From Rhodococcus sp. RD6.2 (lineage in GTDB: Bacteria > Actinomycetota > Actinomycetes > Mycobacteriales > Mycobacteriaceae), in the NCBI RefSeq assembly GCF_001040705.1, contig NZ_CVQP01000009.1:354139-418138 (forward strand): a DNA stretch of 64,000 nt, written 5' to 3'. The notes below the pieces were generated by a model. The model made no database searches. It saw nothing but the letters and a program-made list of their open reading frames with translations, and was not told where the DNA came from. Below are positions 44,345 through 54,458 of this stretch, one piece after another (position 1 is the first letter of the stretch; every line of letters starts with the position of its first letter). A program made the translations under genes and the position numbers.

Positions 44345-46831
44345 ATGGCCAACGACGAGATCCATCCGGTCGGAACGCTGAAGCCCGACGACGTGGACGT
44401 GCGGACCGGACTGACCGCCGACCAGGTGGCCCGACGTCGGGCGGAGGGCAAGACCAACGACGTTCCGGGGCGAGCCAGTCGTTCCGTCCGGGAGATCGTC
44501 CGGGCCAACGTGTTCACCCGGATCAACGCGATCCTCGGTGTCCTCCTGGTGATCGTGCTGTCGACGGGGTCGATCATCGACGGCATGTTCGGTCTGCTCA
44601 TCATCGCGAACAGCGCGATCGGCATCATCCAGGAGACCCGGGCCAAGCGGACCCTCGACCAGCTCGCCATCGTCAGTCAGTCACAGCCCGTGGTCCGCCG
44701 CGACGGCGCGACGACGGCACTGGCGCCGAGCGAGGTGGTGCTCGACGACGTCATCGAACTGGGTGCAGGCGATCAGATCGTCGTCGACGGCGAGGTCGTC
44801 GAGGGGGAGCTGCTCGAGATCGACGAGTCACTGCTCACCGGTGAGGCCGATCCGGTGCACAAGCAGCCCGGCGACCAGGTGCTGTCCGGCAGTTTCGTGG
44901 CGTCGGGCAGCGGTGCGTACCGGGCGACGAAGGTCGGCCGCGACGCCTACGCCGCGCAATTGGCGGCGGAGGCGTCCAAGTTCACGCTGGTGCACTCGGA
45001 ACTGCGCAGCGGCGTCGACCGGATCCTCAAAGTCATCACGTACATGATGGTCCCGGCGGGCGCGCTGATCATCTACAACCAGCTGTTCGTCAGCGAGCAG
45101 GATCTCGGGGGTGCGCTGAACGGCATGGTCGCCGCGCTGGTGCCGATGGTCCCCGAGGGGCTGGTGCTGATGACGTCGCTCGCGTTCGCGGTCGGCGTCA
45201 TCCGGTTGGGGCGCAGGCAGTGTCTGGTGCAGGAGCTGCCCGCCATCGAGGGGCTCGCCCGCGTCGACGTGGTGTGCGCGGACAAGACCGGCACCCTCAC
45301 CGAGAACGGCATGCGGCTCTCGGAGTTGCGGCTGCTCACACCGGACGATCCCGCGGGGTCACCGTCCCGGCTGCAGGCCGCGCTGGCCGCGATGGCTGCC
45401 GACGACCCGAGGCCGAACGCGAGCGTGCTGGCGATCGCCGAGGCGTACGAGGACGATCCGGGGTGGACCTCCACCGGCGTCGCCCCGTTCTCGTCGGCGA
45501 AGAAGTGGAGCGGAATCTCTTACGGCGCCAACGGGAACTGGTTCCTCGGTGCGCCGGATGTGCTGCTCGACCCCGACTCGGACGCCGCCCGCACCGCCGA
45601 AGAGATCGGGGCGACGGGACTGCGGGTGCTGCTCCTCGGGGAGGGTGACGTCGCGGTCGACGACGACGCCGCGCCCGGGAACCTCACGGCGCGCGCACTG
45701 GTCGTGCTGGAGCAGCGGGTGCGCCCGGACGCCGCCGACACCCTCGCCTACTTCGCCGAACAGAAGGTCGAGGTCAAGGTCATCTCCGGCGACAACGCGG
45801 TGTCGGTCGGCGCGGTCGCGGGATCGCTCGGACTGCCGGGCGGCGACCACGCCGTCGACGCCCGCGGCCTGCCCGAGGACCGGGACGCCCTCGCCGACGT
45901 CCTCGCCTCCGAGACCACCTTCGGGCGGGTGCGGCCCGACCAGAAGCGGGCGATGGTCGGGGCGTTGCAGTCGCGTGGGCACACCGTCGCGATGACCGGC
46001 GACGGCGTCAACGACGTCCTCGCGCTCAAGGACGCCGACATCGGGGTGTCGATGGGGTCGGGCAGTCCCGCGACGCGAGCCGTCGCGCAGATCGTGCTGT
46101 TGGACAACAAGTTCGCGACCCTGCCGTACGTCGTGGGCGAGGGACGCCGGGTGATCGGCAACATCGAGCGGGTCTCCAACCTGTTCCTCACCAAGACGGT
46201 GTACTCGGTGCTGCTCGCCCTGCTCGTCGGACTGTCCGGCGTCGCGTCCGAGCTGTTCGACTTCGAGCCGATGCCGTACCCGTTCCTGCCGCGGCACGTC
46301 ACGATCGCGGCGTGGTTCACCATCGGCATTCCCGCCTTCATCCTGTCGCTGGCGCCGAACAACGAGCGGGCGCGCACCGGGTTCGTGCCGCGTGTGATGC
46401 GGTTCGCGATCCCGTCGGGTCTGGTCATCGGCATCGCGACGTTCGTCTCGTACGCCCTGGTGTACGCCGGGCCGGACCAGACCGAGACGCAGCAGATCCA
46501 GGCGGGCACCACCGCGCTGATCACGCTCATCACGATCGCCCTGTGGGTGCTCGCGATCGTCGCCAGGCCGTACGTGTGGTGGAAGATCGTCCTGATCGCC
46601 GGATCGGTCGCCGGCTACGTGGTGCTCTTCTCCGTCCCGTTCTGCCGGGAGTTCTTCAAACTGGACCCGTCGAATGTCGCCGCGACCACCACGGCGTTCG
46701 TCTGTGGCGGCGTCGGCATCGTCCTCGTCGAGCTCGGGTGGTGGGTGTCCGGGCGCCTGCACGGCGAGAAGCGGCAACTCTTCTCGCTGCCCGAGCAGCC
46801 CGGGGAAGCGACACGGGAGACCGTGTCCTGA
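44345..46831 (+). CDS. ctpE: P-type ATPase CtpE
   Basis: An 828-residue P-type ATPase with about 10 helices. Seen are the dephosphorylation loop ([11 protein letters not shown]), phosphorylation site [12 protein letters not shown], a nucleotide-binding domain, hinge [17 protein letters not shown], and M5-M6 helices after [10 protein letters not shown]. There is no N-terminal metal-binding domain. M. tuberculosis CtpE (Rv0908) and its M. smegmatis homologue import calcium and affect cell surface integrity, so a Ca2+-uptake role in the cytoplasmic membrane is likely. It starts 9 bases after the metallo-hydrolase gene. The Rv0909-like gene follows after 91 bases. Confidence 0.92.
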   Translation: MANDEIHPVGTLKPDDVDVRTGLTADQVARRRAEGKTNDVPGRASRSVREIVRANVFTRINAILGVLLVIVLSTGSIIDGMFGLLIIANSAIGIIQETRAKRTLDQLAIVSQSQPVVRRDGATTALAPSEVVLDDVIELGAGDQIVVDGEVVEGELLEIDESLLTGEADPVHKQPGDQVLSGSFVASGSGAYRATKVGRDAYAAQLAAEASKFTLVHSELRSGVDRILKVITYMMVPAGALIIYNQLFVSEQDLGGALNGMVAALVPMVPEGLVLMTSLAFAVGVIRLGRRQCLVQELPAIEGLARVDVVCADKTGTLTENGMRLSELRLLTPDDPAGSPSRLQAALAAMAADDPRPNASVLAIAEAYEDDPGWTSTGVAPFSSAKKWSGISYGANGNWFLGAPDVLLDPDSDAARTAEEIGATGLRVLLLGEGDVAVDDDAAPGNLTARALVVLEQRVRPDAADTLAYFAEQKVEVKVISGDNAVSVGAVAGSLGLPGGDHAVDARGLPEDRDALADVLASETTFGRVRPDQKRAMVGALQSRGHTVAMTGDGVNDVLALKDADIGVSMGSGSPATRAVAQIVLLDNKFATLPYVVGEGRRVIGNIERVSNLFLTKTVYSVLLALLVGLSGVASELFDFEPMPYPFLPRHVTIAAWFTIGIPAFILSLAPNNERARTGFVPRVMRFAIPSGLVIGIATFVSYALVYAGPDQTETQQIQAGTTALITLITIALWVLAIVARPYVWWKIVLIAGSVAGYVVLFSVPFCREFFKLDPSNVAATTTAFVCGGVGIVLVELGWWVSGRLHGEKRQLFSLPEQPGEATRETVS

Positions 46832-46922
46832 TCCACAGCGAACGCACGGAGGGCGCTCTGGCGGGTGTCGGCGAATGCTGTGAGACTGAAGGCAGGGGAT
46901 ATGCCCCGCTGAGAGGAGAACC

Positions 46923-47135
46923 ATGAGCTTGGTCAACACGTTGAAGGATCTGTTCGGCAAGGGGCAGAAGTACGCCGCCGAGAACTCCAAGCAGGTCGAG
47001 GACGCCATCACCAAGGCAGGCGACTTCGTCGACGAGAAGACCGGCCGCAAGTACAGCCAGCACATCGACAAGGCGCAGGACGCTGCGAAGAAGGCGATCC
47101 CGAAGGACGTCCCGCCTGCCGACGGAACCAAGTAG
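46923..47135 (+). CDS. Rv0909-like small protein (PF14013 'antitoxin' family)
   Basis: A 70-residue, highly charged helical protein (NSKQVEDAITKAGDFVDEKT, then GRKYSQHIDKAQDAAKK) matching the MT0933/Rv0909 family annotated as antitoxin. The D-A-I-x-K-A-G-D-F-x-D-x-K-T-G core is intact. GAGAGGAG lies 6 bases upstream of the ATG. In M. tuberculosis the next gene, Rv0910, is the proposed toxin; here the Rv0910-like gene lies 13.8 kb away at 60935, so the pair is unlinked. Downstream a DCC-family gene follows after 28 bases. Confidence 0.82.
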   Translation: MSLVNTLKDLFGKGQKYAAENSKQVEDAITKAGDFVDEKTGRKYSQHIDKAQDAAKKAIPKDVPPADGTK

Positions 47136-47163
47136 TCCACAGTCACTACACAGGAGTCGCACC

Positions 47164-47553
47164 ATGCCCACTCGTTCGTCGACCGACAACCATGTCGAGC
47201 TGCTGTTCGACAAGGACTGCGGCTTCTGTGTGTGGTGCGCGGGATGGCTGGAGCGGCTCGACCGCCACGGCCGCGTCACGGCCACGCCGTTGCAGAAGCC
47301 CAGCGCCGTCGACCATTTCGGGGTGACGATGGACGAGGCTCTGGAGCAGGCGTGGGCCATCGATGCGTCCGGGCAGCGGTTCGCCGGGGCAGGTGCCATC
47401 AACGCCGCACTGTCCGGCGTGCTGGGTAGTCGTATTCCCCTGCACATCTACCGAATCCCCGGAATCCGGCAGGCGCAGGACGCGCTGTACCGGCTCGTCG
47501 CCCGGAACCGGCACCGGCTGCCCGGCCGCGGCGGCAGCTGCGCGATCGGCTGA
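47164..47553 (+). CDS. DCC-family (DUF393) thiol-disulfide oxidoreductase-like protein
   Basis: A 129-residue protein with the family-defining D-x-D-C-x-x-C motif near the N-terminus (ELLFDKDCGFCVWCAGWL), preceded by a beta strand, and YRIPGIRQAQDALYRLVARN near the C-terminus. A thioredoxin-like fold is expected. Biochemical function is not established for the family. CAGGAG lies 8 bases before the ATG. The antiporter gene follows after 3 bases, so the two are probably cotranscribed. Confidence 0.85.
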   Translation: MPTRSSTDNHVELLFDKDCGFCVWCAGWLERLDRHGRVTATPLQKPSAVDHFGVTMDEALEQAWAIDASGQRFAGAGAINAALSGVLGSRIPLHIYRIPGIRQAQDALYRLVARNRHRLPGRGGSCAIG

Positions 47554-47556
47554 CCC

Positions 47557-49200
47557 TTGAGCGTCGCCGGGCTGCTGCTCGTCTTCGTCGCGGCGATCGT
47601 CGTTGCCGGATTCGCGAAGCGGCTCGGCTTCCAGGTTCCGCTCGTGCTCGTCACCGTCGGCGCCGCGGCGTCGTTCGTGCCCGGTGTGCCGACGCCGGCG
47701 ATCCCTCCCGACATTCTTCTCGGTGTCGTGCTGCCGCCGCTGCTGTACTCGGCCGCACTCGACTACTCGTTCAACACTTTTCAGCGGAACATCCGGTCGA
47801 TCCTGCGGCTCGGAATCGGCATGGTCATCGTCACCGCGGTCGCGGTCGGGGTGTTCGCGAACTGGCTGGTTCCGGAGCTCACCCTCGGTGCGGCCCTGGT
47901 GCTCGGGGCGGTGGTGGCTCCGCCGGACGCGGTGGCCGCCGTGTCCGTCGGCCGCAGACTCGGACTGCCCGAGCGGATGATGGCGATCCTCAAGGGGGAG
48001 AGCCTCGTCAACGACGCGGCAGCGTTGACACTGTTCACCCTCGCCGCCGCCGCGGTGACGGGAGAACGCATCTCGATCGACTCCCCGATCCTGTACTTCG
48101 GCTACGAGATCGTCGGGGGTGTCGGCGTCGGACTCGTGCTCGCGCGGATCGTCCGCACCGTCCGGGCCCGGATCACCGACTCCGCACTGGAGACCGTGCT
48201 CGGCCTGATCCTGCCGTTCGTCGCGTACTTCGCGGCGGAGGAGATCCACGCGTCCGGTGTCCTCGCCGTCGTCACCGCCGGTTTCGTGTTGGGCCGCAAC
48301 GCGGGTGACGAATCGGTGAGCACCCGCATCCAGGAACGGTCCGTGTGGCCGACGATCGACCTGGTGCTCGAGACGTTCGTGTTCGCCTACATCGGGTTGC
48401 AGTTCAAGTCGGTCATCGACACCGTCCGCGACGACGGGCTCCCGGTGCATCACGTCTTCGGCTACGGCTTCGCCGTGCTCGCGCTGGTGATCGTCATCCG
48501 GCCGGCGTGGATCTTCCTCAACGTGGGCAGACGCCGCGCGATGCCCCGACTGGCCGCCAGGCGGGGAACGTCGCGCGCGGAGGAGGAGTTGACGTGGCGG
48601 CAGAACCTGGTGATCTCCTGGGCGGGGATGCGAGGGGTCGTGACGCTGGCGGCGGCCGCCGGTGTGCCGTTGGCGACGGTGTCGGGTGACCCGTTCCCGG
48701 GGCGCGGGGTGATCCAGGCGGTCGCCTTCACCGTCGCGGTCGGGACCCTGCTCATCCAGGGTTCGACGCTGCCGATGCTGATCCGGGTCCTCGACGTCGC
48801 CGACCCGGACGAGGAACTGCGGAACTCGCAACAGATCGACCTCGCACGGCAGATCTCGAAGCAGGCTGCGGAGCGAGTGCTCGCCGACATGCTGCGGGAT
48901 CCGCCTGCAGCACTGCGGGATCCGGAGGTGGGCGAACTGGTGGAGCGGGTCCGGCGCTCGACCCAGGCGCGTCTGGCCGCCGAGCACGCCGACGACCTCG
49001 GGGAACACGAGGCCAAGGTGCTGCGGCTCGGCGCCCAGTTCAACCGGCTCCGCAACGACGTCCTCAAGGCGCAGCGGACGGCGCTGATCGAGGCCAGGGA
49101 CGCAGGCGACCTCGACGACGAGGTGCTGCGGCGACTACTCGACGAACTCGACCTGGAGGAGGCCGCCGCCGAGGCCCGGGTACGACGACAGCGGTGGTGA
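47557..49200 (+). CDS. CPA1-family sodium/proton antiporter
   Basis: A 547-residue antiporter with about 12 helices in the first 400 residues and a cytosolic tail of about 140 residues rich in Glu/Arg. The ion-binding ND motif is in KGESLVNDAAALTLF, preceded by GAVVAPPDAVAAVSVGRRLG, and WAGMRGVVTLAAAAG near residue 350 carries the CPA1 Arg. It should exchange Na+ (or K+) for H+ across the cytoplasmic membrane. The start is a TTG 3 bases after the DCC gene stop; the first helix begins immediately (AGLLLVFVAAIVV), supporting it. Confidence 0.88.
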   Translation: MSVAGLLLVFVAAIVVAGFAKRLGFQVPLVLVTVGAAASFVPGVPTPAIPPDILLGVVLPPLLYSAALDYSFNTFQRNIRSILRLGIGMVIVTAVAVGVFANWLVPELTLGAALVLGAVVAPPDAVAAVSVGRRLGLPERMMAILKGESLVNDAAALTLFTLAAAAVTGERISIDSPILYFGYEIVGGVGVGLVLARIVRTVRARITDSALETVLGLILPFVAYFAAEEIHASGVLAVVTAGFVLGRNAGDESVSTRIQERSVWPTIDLVLETFVFAYIGLQFKSVIDTVRDDGLPVHHVFGYGFAVLALVIVIRPAWIFLNVGRRRAMPRLAARRGTSRAEEELTWRQNLVISWAGMRGVVTLAAAAGVPLATVSGDPFPGRGVIQAVAFTVAVGTLLIQGSTLPMLIRVLDVADPDEELRNSQQIDLARQISKQAAERVLADMLRDPPAALRDPEVGELVERVRRSTQARLAAEHADDLGEHEAKVLRLGAQFNRLRNDVLKAQRTALIEARDAGDLDDEVLRRLLDELDLEEAAAEARVRRQRW

Positions 49201-49262
49201 ACGCTCGCCTGCATTGCGCGCAGGCCGGGCATACGCTGTAAGCCGACCGACGGGAGGCCGGG

Positions 49263-50267
49263 ATGGATCTCATCGACACCCCCACAGGCGCGTCGCCGGG
49301 ACGGGTGATGGTGCGCAGCGAGTTCGCCCCGTTGCGCATGGTCGTCGTCGCCCGGTCCCAGGTGCGGCTGCCCGACGAACTGCCGCCCGCCGAGGTCGCC
49401 TTCCTCACCCCCGAGGCGCGGGCGATGCTCGGCGGCATGCTGGGACGCGACCACGCCGACGTCCACCCGGAGCGGCAGCGACGCTGGGAATCCGAACGTG
49501 AGCAGCTGTGCGCGGTGTTCGAGCGGCACGGTGTCGAGGTGGTGCGGACCTGGCCGCTGACCGACGCGGAACGGGCCGCGGGCGGGCCGGACGGCTACGC
49601 GAACTTCTTCGTCCGAGACCCCTGGTTCGTCGTCGGCGATGTCGTGGTCGAGGGGACGCTGCGGCTGCCGTACCGGAGGCGGGAGGTGCTGGCCAGCCGT
49701 GACATCCTCGCCGAGCGCGCGCTCGGCGGGCGCTGCACCTACGTCGCACTGCCGCAGCCTGCGGTGCCGGACGGCGCCGGCGATGACGCGGGAGCGGGTC
49801 CGTTCCTCGAGGGCGGCGACGTGCTGGTGTACGGCGATCGGGTGTTCGTCGGCAATTCCGGGCTGGCCTCGAACGATCTGGGGATGCGCTGGCTGCGTCA
49901 CCTGCTGGCGCCGCGCGGGTACACGGTGGAACCGGTACGGCTGGCCCCCAACTTCCTGCACCTCGACTGTGCGCTCGGGCTGATCCGCGAGGGCCTGTTG
50001 GTGACCTGCCCGGACGCTCTCCCGGACGGGCTGCCTGCGGTGTTCGACGACTGGGACCGGATCGAGGTCACCGAGCAGGAGGGCATCGACCTCGCCACCA
50101 ACGGGCTTCCCATCGGACCGGACGTCTACATCACGGACCCGGCGTTCGCCGCGGTCGGTGATCGTGTTGCCGCACACGGGGTCACGGTCGAGTACGTCGA
50201 CTTCGCGATCACCCGCAGCTTCGGCGGATCGTTCCGGTGCACCACGCAGTCACTGTGGCGCGAGTGA
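49263..50267 (+). CDS. Amidinotransferase/arginine deiminase-fold enzyme
   Basis: A 334-residue member of the guanidino-group-modifying superfamily. Catalytic elements are an N-terminal Asp/Glu pair region (NFFVRDPWFVVGD), LEGGDVLVYGD, His in NFLHLDCALGLI and the C-terminal Cys in GGSFRCTTQSLWR. This organisation fits glycine/inosamine amidinotransferases and dimethylarginine hydrolases; the R-C-T-T-Q-S-L-W end is closest to amidinotransferase-like proteins in actinobacteria. It acts on an arginine-like substrate in the cytosol. GGGAGG precedes the ATG. Confidence 0.85.
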   Translation: MDLIDTPTGASPGRVMVRSEFAPLRMVVVARSQVRLPDELPPAEVAFLTPEARAMLGGMLGRDHADVHPERQRRWESEREQLCAVFERHGVEVVRTWPLTDAERAAGGPDGYANFFVRDPWFVVGDVVVEGTLRLPYRRREVLASRDILAERALGGRCTYVALPQPAVPDGAGDDAGAGPFLEGGDVLVYGDRVFVGNSGLASNDLGMRWLRHLLAPRGYTVEPVRLAPNFLHLDCALGLIREGLLVTCPDALPDGLPAVFDDWDRIEVTEQEGIDLATNGLPIGPDVYITDPAFAAVGDRVAAHGVTVEYVDFAITRSFGGSFRCTTQSLWRE

Positions 50268-50271
50268 GCAC

Positions 50272-50310
50272 GGGCCGAGGGGACGGGCGCACTGCCCGTC
50301 CCCTCGGCCC
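50272..50310. terminator. Bidirectional terminator between amidinotransferase and clp genes
   Basis: A perfect 17-bp stem beginning GGGCCGAGGGGACG with a GCACT loop lies 4 bases after the + gene stop and 11 bases beyond the convergent clp stop. Confidence 0.85.
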
Positions 50311-50321
50311 GTCGTTCGCTC

Positions 50322-52757
50322 CTACGCGACCTGCAGGTCCAGCTCGTCCTCGGTGACGTCGACCGTCACCCGCGATCCCTCGACGATGAGGTCGTCGATG
50401 AGCATGTCCGCGATGCGGTCGTCGACCACCCGCTGGATGGACCGGCGCAGCGGCCGGGCCCCGAACTCGGGCTGGTGCCCGTGCTCGGCGATCCAGTCGA
50501 CGGCGGCGTCGCTGAACGTGATCTCGATGCCCCTGTCCGCCAGCCGCTTACGGCTGTCGTCGAGCATCAGATCGGTGATCCGGTGCAGCTGCCCCGTGTC
50601 GAGCCTGCGGAAGACCACGATCTCGTCGATCCGGTTCAGGAACTCCGGCCGCATCGACTCGCGGAGCCGCGCCATCACCCGGTCCCGCAAGGGCTTCTCG
50701 GCCGAGGCCGCGTCACCGGTGACGAAGCCGAGCGCGCCGCCCTTGCTCGAGATCAGGTCGGAGCCCAGGTTGCTGGTCATGATCACGACCGTGTTCGTGA
50801 AGTCCACCGTGCGGCCGTGACCGTCGGTGAGCCTGCCGTCGTCGAGCACCTGCAGCAGCGTGTTGAACAGGTCCGGGTGCGCCTTCTCGATCTCGTCGAG
50901 CAGGATCACCGAGTACGGATTGCGCCGCACCCGTTCGGTCAGCTGGCCCGCCTCGTCGTACCCGACGTACCCGGGAGGGGCGCCGAGCAGACGCGACACC
51001 GTGTGCCGTTCGCCGAACTCGCTCATGTCGAACCGGATCATCTTGTCCTCGTCGCCGAACAGCGTCGCCGCCAGCGCCTTCGCCAGTTCCGTCTTGCCGA
51101 CGCCGGTCGGGCCGAGGAACAGGAAGCTGCCTGCGGGCTTGTTCGGGTCGGCCATGCCGGTCCGGCTGCGCCGCACCGCCCGCGCGACCGCGCGCACGGC
51201 GTCGTCCTGGCCGACCACCCGCCGGTGCAGCTCGTCCTCCAGCAGCCGCAGGCGGTCCTTCTCCTCCTGCGTCATCTGGCTGGCCGGGATGCCGGTTGCC
51301 CGGGACACGACCTCGGCGATCAGTTCCGCGGTGACCTCGGGGGCGTCGACGGGGACGGCGTCCGGGACGCCGTCGATGCGCTTCTGGGCGGCGGTGATTC
51401 GATCGCGCAGCGCGGACGCCTTCTCGTAGTCCTCTGCCGCGACGGCCTCCTCCTTGTCCTTCTCCAGTTCGGCTAGCTGTGCCCGCAGCGCCTCGATGTC
51501 GACCTTCGGCGACCGCAGCGACAGCCGCGCGCCCGCCTGGTCGATCAGGTCGATCGCCTTGTCCGGCAGGAACCGGTCGCCGATGTAGCGGTGCGAGAGT
51601 TCGACGGCGGCGACGATCGCCTCGTCGGTGTACCGCACACCGTGGTGCTCCTCGTACCGCTCCCGCAGGCCCGTCAGAATGGTGACGGCGTCCTCGGTGC
51701 TGGGCTCGTCGACGATCACCGGCTGGAACCGGCGTTCGAGGGCCGGGTCCTTCTCGATGTGCTTGCGGTACTCGTCGAGTGTGGTCGCGCCGACGACGTG
51801 CAGGTCGCCGCGCGCCAGCTTCGGCTTGAGGATGTTGCCCGCGTCCATCGCGCCGTCCGCACCCGCGCCCGCTCCGGCGATGGTGTGGATCTCGTCGATG
51901 AACACGACCAACTCGTCCTTGTGGGCGGTGATCTCGTCGACCAGGGTCGTCAGCCGCTCCTCGAAGTCGCCGCGGTAGCGGGTGCCCGACACCATCGACG
52001 ACATCTCCAGCTGGACGATGCGCTTGCCGAGCAGGCGGTCGGGGACGTCGCCGTCCACGATGCGCTGGGCGAGACCCTCGACGATCGCGGTCTTGCCGAC
52101 GCCCGCCTCACCGATGAGGACCGGGTTGTTCTTGGTGCGCCGCGACAGGATCTCGACGGTCTGCTCGATCTCGAGCGCACGCCCGATGACGGGGTCGATT
52201 CCGCCGTCACGGGCGCGGGCCGTCAGATCGACGCCGTACTTGTCGAGTGTCGGGGTGGCGCTGTCGGTGGCCTCGGGCGCGGGTGCGGCCGGGCCTTCCT
52301 GCACGGTGCGTTGCAGCGACTCGGGCGTGACGCCCTGCTCCGCGAGCAGACGCCCGACGGCGTGGTCGCCATCGGCGGCCAGGGCCAGGAACAGGTGCTC
52401 GGGGTCGATGTAGGTGGAGCCGAGGGCGCGCGCGAGCTGGTGTGCTTCGAGCAGCGCGGTCTTGAGGGCAGGGCTCAGTGCGGGCACGGCGAACGCGTTC
52501 GCGGACCGAGTGCCCTGCGGCAGGCGCGCCTCCGCGGCCTCGGCGACGGCGTCGGGCCGTGCGCCTGCGCGCTGCATCAGCGACCTGACCGGTTCCTGCT
52601 CGGCCATCACGCGCACGACGTGCAGGGCGTCGAGGTCGGAGTCGCCGCGACCCGCTGCGAAGCGGGCGGCCGCGCTCACGAGCTCCTGGGTGGATCGGCT
52701 CATGAGTCGGCTGATGTCGATGCGACCGGGGCCCTGCGGGCCGAAGTAAGCAGGCAT
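50322..52757 (-). CDS. ClpC-type AAA+ unfoldase under probable HspR control
   Basis: An 811-residue Hsp100 protein: a Clp N-domain repeat (about 10-150), D1 with Walker A GEAGVGKT and Walker B FIDEIHT, then a short middle region with a UVR motif ([17 protein letters not shown]), and D2 with [14 protein letters not shown], a GYVG pore loop and R-P-E-F-L-N-R-I-D. The UVR and short middle domain make it ClpC-like rather than ClpB. Hydrophobic tripeptide ClpP-binding loops could not be assigned with certainty. The ATG at 52757 has AGGAGG 10-15 bases upstream. A HAIR operator precedes it. It is probably a stress-induced paralogue of the housekeeping ClpC1. Confidence 0.88.
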   Translation of the reverse strand: MPAYFGPQGPGRIDISRLMSRSTQELVSAAARFAAGRGDSDLDALHVVRVMAEQEPVRSLMQRAGARPDAVAEAAEARLPQGTRSANAFAVPALSPALKTALLEAHQLARALGSTYIDPEHLFLALAADGDHAVGRLLAEQGVTPESLQRTVQEGPAAPAPEATDSATPTLDKYGVDLTARARDGGIDPVIGRALEIEQTVEILSRRTKNNPVLIGEAGVGKTAIVEGLAQRIVDGDVPDRLLGKRIVQLEMSSMVSGTRYRGDFEERLTTLVDEITAHKDELVVFIDEIHTIAGAGAGADGAMDAGNILKPKLARGDLHVVGATTLDEYRKHIEKDPALERRFQPVIVDEPSTEDAVTILTGLRERYEEHHGVRYTDEAIVAAVELSHRYIGDRFLPDKAIDLIDQAGARLSLRSPKVDIEALRAQLAELEKDKEEAVAAEDYEKASALRDRITAAQKRIDGVPDAVPVDAPEVTAELIAEVVSRATGIPASQMTQEEKDRLRLLEDELHRRVVGQDDAVRAVARAVRRSRTGMADPNKPAGSFLFLGPTGVGKTELAKALAATLFGDEDKMIRFDMSEFGERHTVSRLLGAPPGYVGYDEAGQLTERVRRNPYSVILLDEIEKAHPDLFNTLLQVLDDGRLTDGHGRTVDFTNTVVIMTSNLGSDLISSKGGALGFVTGDAASAEKPLRDRVMARLRESMRPEFLNRIDEIVVFRRLDTGQLHRITDLMLDDSRKRLADRGIEITFSDAAVDWIAEHGHQPEFGARPLRRSIQRVVDDRIADMLIDDLIVEGSRVTVDVTEDELDLQVA

Positions 52758-52773
52758 TGACAAGCCTCCTGAA

Positions 52774-52794
52774 GTTGAGTGGTTCTGACTCAAC
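52774..52794 (-). promoter_or_regulatory. HspR-type HAIR operator
   Basis: GTTGAGT-7-ACTCAAC matches the HAIR consensus CTTGAGT-N7-ACTCAAG except for the outermost base pair. It lies 17 bases before the clp start codon, overlapping the probable transcription start region, so HspR bound here would repress the gene until heat shock. Nothing else is seen in 52795-52990. Confidence 0.75.
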
Positions 52795-53005
52795 TAACGT
52801 ATCCTCATTGCAATCAATTCCCGCGGGGTGAGATCGCGCTGTGATCTCCAGCACCATCCAGGGCGCGCTCCAATGAGAACCGGTCAGTTGTGCACCGTGT
52901 CGAGGAACCCTCGTTCACCCGGGCAAACGAGTTCCGACTCTGTGGTGGCGGCATTCATCCGAGACGTGCTCTTGGCGGCGAGCCCGCGCCGATGTGAGGT
53001 AGTGC

Positions 53006-53035
53006 TTGCACTGCGGGGCAAGGTCACGGTATCTA
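53006..53035 (+). promoter_or_regulatory. Predicted promoter of the CPBP protease gene
   Basis: TTGCAC (53006-53011) and TATCTA (53030-53035) are separated by 18 bases, placing the transcription start at or just before the ATG at 53046, i.e. a leaderless or nearly leaderless mRNA; no ribosome site is visible. Confidence 0.45.
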
Positions 53036-53045
53036 CGATCAGCCA

Positions 53046-53876
53046 ATGGCGCACGAAGGTGTTGAAACAGGCGGCTGGCGACGCCCGAGCCTGTGGATGG
53101 CAATCGGACTGATCGCGGCCTACCTGGTGTTCTACCTGTTGGTGGGGTGGGTGATCACGACGATCTTCGCCAGCGAGATCGACACGGACAACGTCATCGG
53201 GTCCGCGCCCAGCATCCTGTTCGCGATGGCCTTGCCGATCGCGGTCGGCGGCATCGCACTGTTGATCGTGGCTGCCCGGCTGGGCATGCTCGGGAAGATC
53301 TTCGGACCACAGTCCATTCGTGGACGCGGCTGGATGTGGATCGGCCCGGTGCTGGTTCTGGCCGCGATCATCGCGCATCTGACCGGGACCGACTGGAATT
53401 CGTGGACCGGCGGGCAGATCGCGGCAATGTTCGTGTTGGGCGCCTGCGTCGGCCTGACCGAGGAACTGGCCACCCGAGGACTGGTGGTCCAGATCCTGAG
53501 GGACGCCCGCCACAGCGAGAAGTTCGTCGCGGCGATCTCCTCGTTGATGTTCGCGCTGATGCACACCGTGAACCTGTTCTCCGGGATGGAACTGTCCACC
53601 GTCGGCGCCACTGTCATCTACACCTTCGCCTTCGGTATGTGCATGTACCTCACGATGCGAGTCACCGGCACCATCTGGGCTGCGATCGTTCTCCACGCCC
53701 TCACCGATCCGACGACGTTCCTGTCCTCGGGTGGGGTCGACACCACCGTCGGCACCTCCAACAGCGGTAGTGTGATCGCGGCACTGGCCACGATCCTGCT
53801 TATTGTGTTCGGTTTCGTTGCAGTGTTCTTCGTCCGAGGCAAGGTTCAATCAACCCAGTACTCGCCCGCTGCCTGA
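53046..53876 (+). CDS. CPBP-family intramembrane metalloprotease
   Basis: A 276-residue membrane protein with about eight helices. The Abi/CAAX-protease motifs are intact: EELATRG (Glu-Glu plus Arg) at about 139-145, a His at the end of SLMFALMHTVN, and LHALTDP near residue 218. These residues form the glutamate intramembrane protease site. Bacterial members are linked to bacteriocin immunity, signalling and prenyl-protein-like processing, but no partner gene is nearby. It is divergent from the clp gene across about 290 bases. Confidence 0.85.
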   Translation: MAHEGVETGGWRRPSLWMAIGLIAAYLVFYLLVGWVITTIFASEIDTDNVIGSAPSILFAMALPIAVGGIALLIVAARLGMLGKIFGPQSIRGRGWMWIGPVLVLAAIIAHLTGTDWNSWTGGQIAAMFVLGACVGLTEELATRGLVVQILRDARHSEKFVAAISSLMFALMHTVNLFSGMELSTVGATVIYTFAFGMCMYLTMRVTGTIWAAIVLHALTDPTTFLSSGGVDTTVGTSNSGSVIAALATILLIVFGFVAVFFVRGKVQSTQYSPAA

Positions 53877-54056
53877 CCTTCCGGCCTACTGCGTCCCGCG
53901 GCGGCCACCGTGCGGGCCACGGCCTTGCCAGTACTTCCTTGAAGTCTGCGTGCATTGCCCTCGCCATATATCTTCCGCCACCTGCCGTTCCCGACATGTC
54001 CGCCCGACGGACTCCGGGTTCCACTCACCCGAGTGGGGGTGTCGTAGCGTTGCCTC

Positions 54057-54458
54057 ATGACCCCGCCGCGCTCGCTCGACCGGCTTCGCGACCTGTGTCT
54101 CGCCCTGCCCGAGGCGACCGAGCGGGTCAGCCACGGTGAGCCGTCCTGGTTCGTCCGCAAGGCCCCGCAGTTCGTCAGCTACGCCGACCGCCACCACGAC
54201 GACCGTGTCTCGTTCTGGGCCGCCGCGCCGGCCGGTGCACAACAGGACTGGGTGGCGCGGGACCCGGAACGCTTCTTCGTCCCGCCGTACGTCGGGGGCC
54301 GCGGCTGGATCGGCGTCCGACTCGATGTAGGACCGAACGGTGAACCGAGCGAACAGGATTGGCGCGACATCGAGGACATCGTCGAGGACGCGTACCGGGC
54401 CGTCGCACCCGCCACGCTGATCGCCCGGCTCGACTCGGACCGGCCCACGTCGCCATGA
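54057..54458 (+). CDS. MmcQ/YjbR-family protein
   Basis: A 133-residue protein of the MmcQ/YjbR fold (DNA-binding-like, CyaY-related). Seen are the starting helix (RLRDLCLALPEATERVSHGE), the P-S-W-F-V-R-K core strand, RFFVPPYVGGRGWIGVRLD and a terminal helix with YRAVAP. Members have been called DNA-binding but the function is unproven. Its stop overlaps the histidine kinase ATG (ATGA), so it is cotranscribed with the LytS/LytTR system, perhaps only as a promoter-proximal passenger. Confidence 0.82.
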   Translation: MTPPRSLDRLRDLCLALPEATERVSHGEPSWFVRKAPQFVSYADRHHDDRVSFWAAAPAGAQQDWVARDPERFFVPPYVGGRGWIGVRLDVGPNGEPSEQDWRDIEDIVEDAYRAVAPATLIARLDSDRPTSP

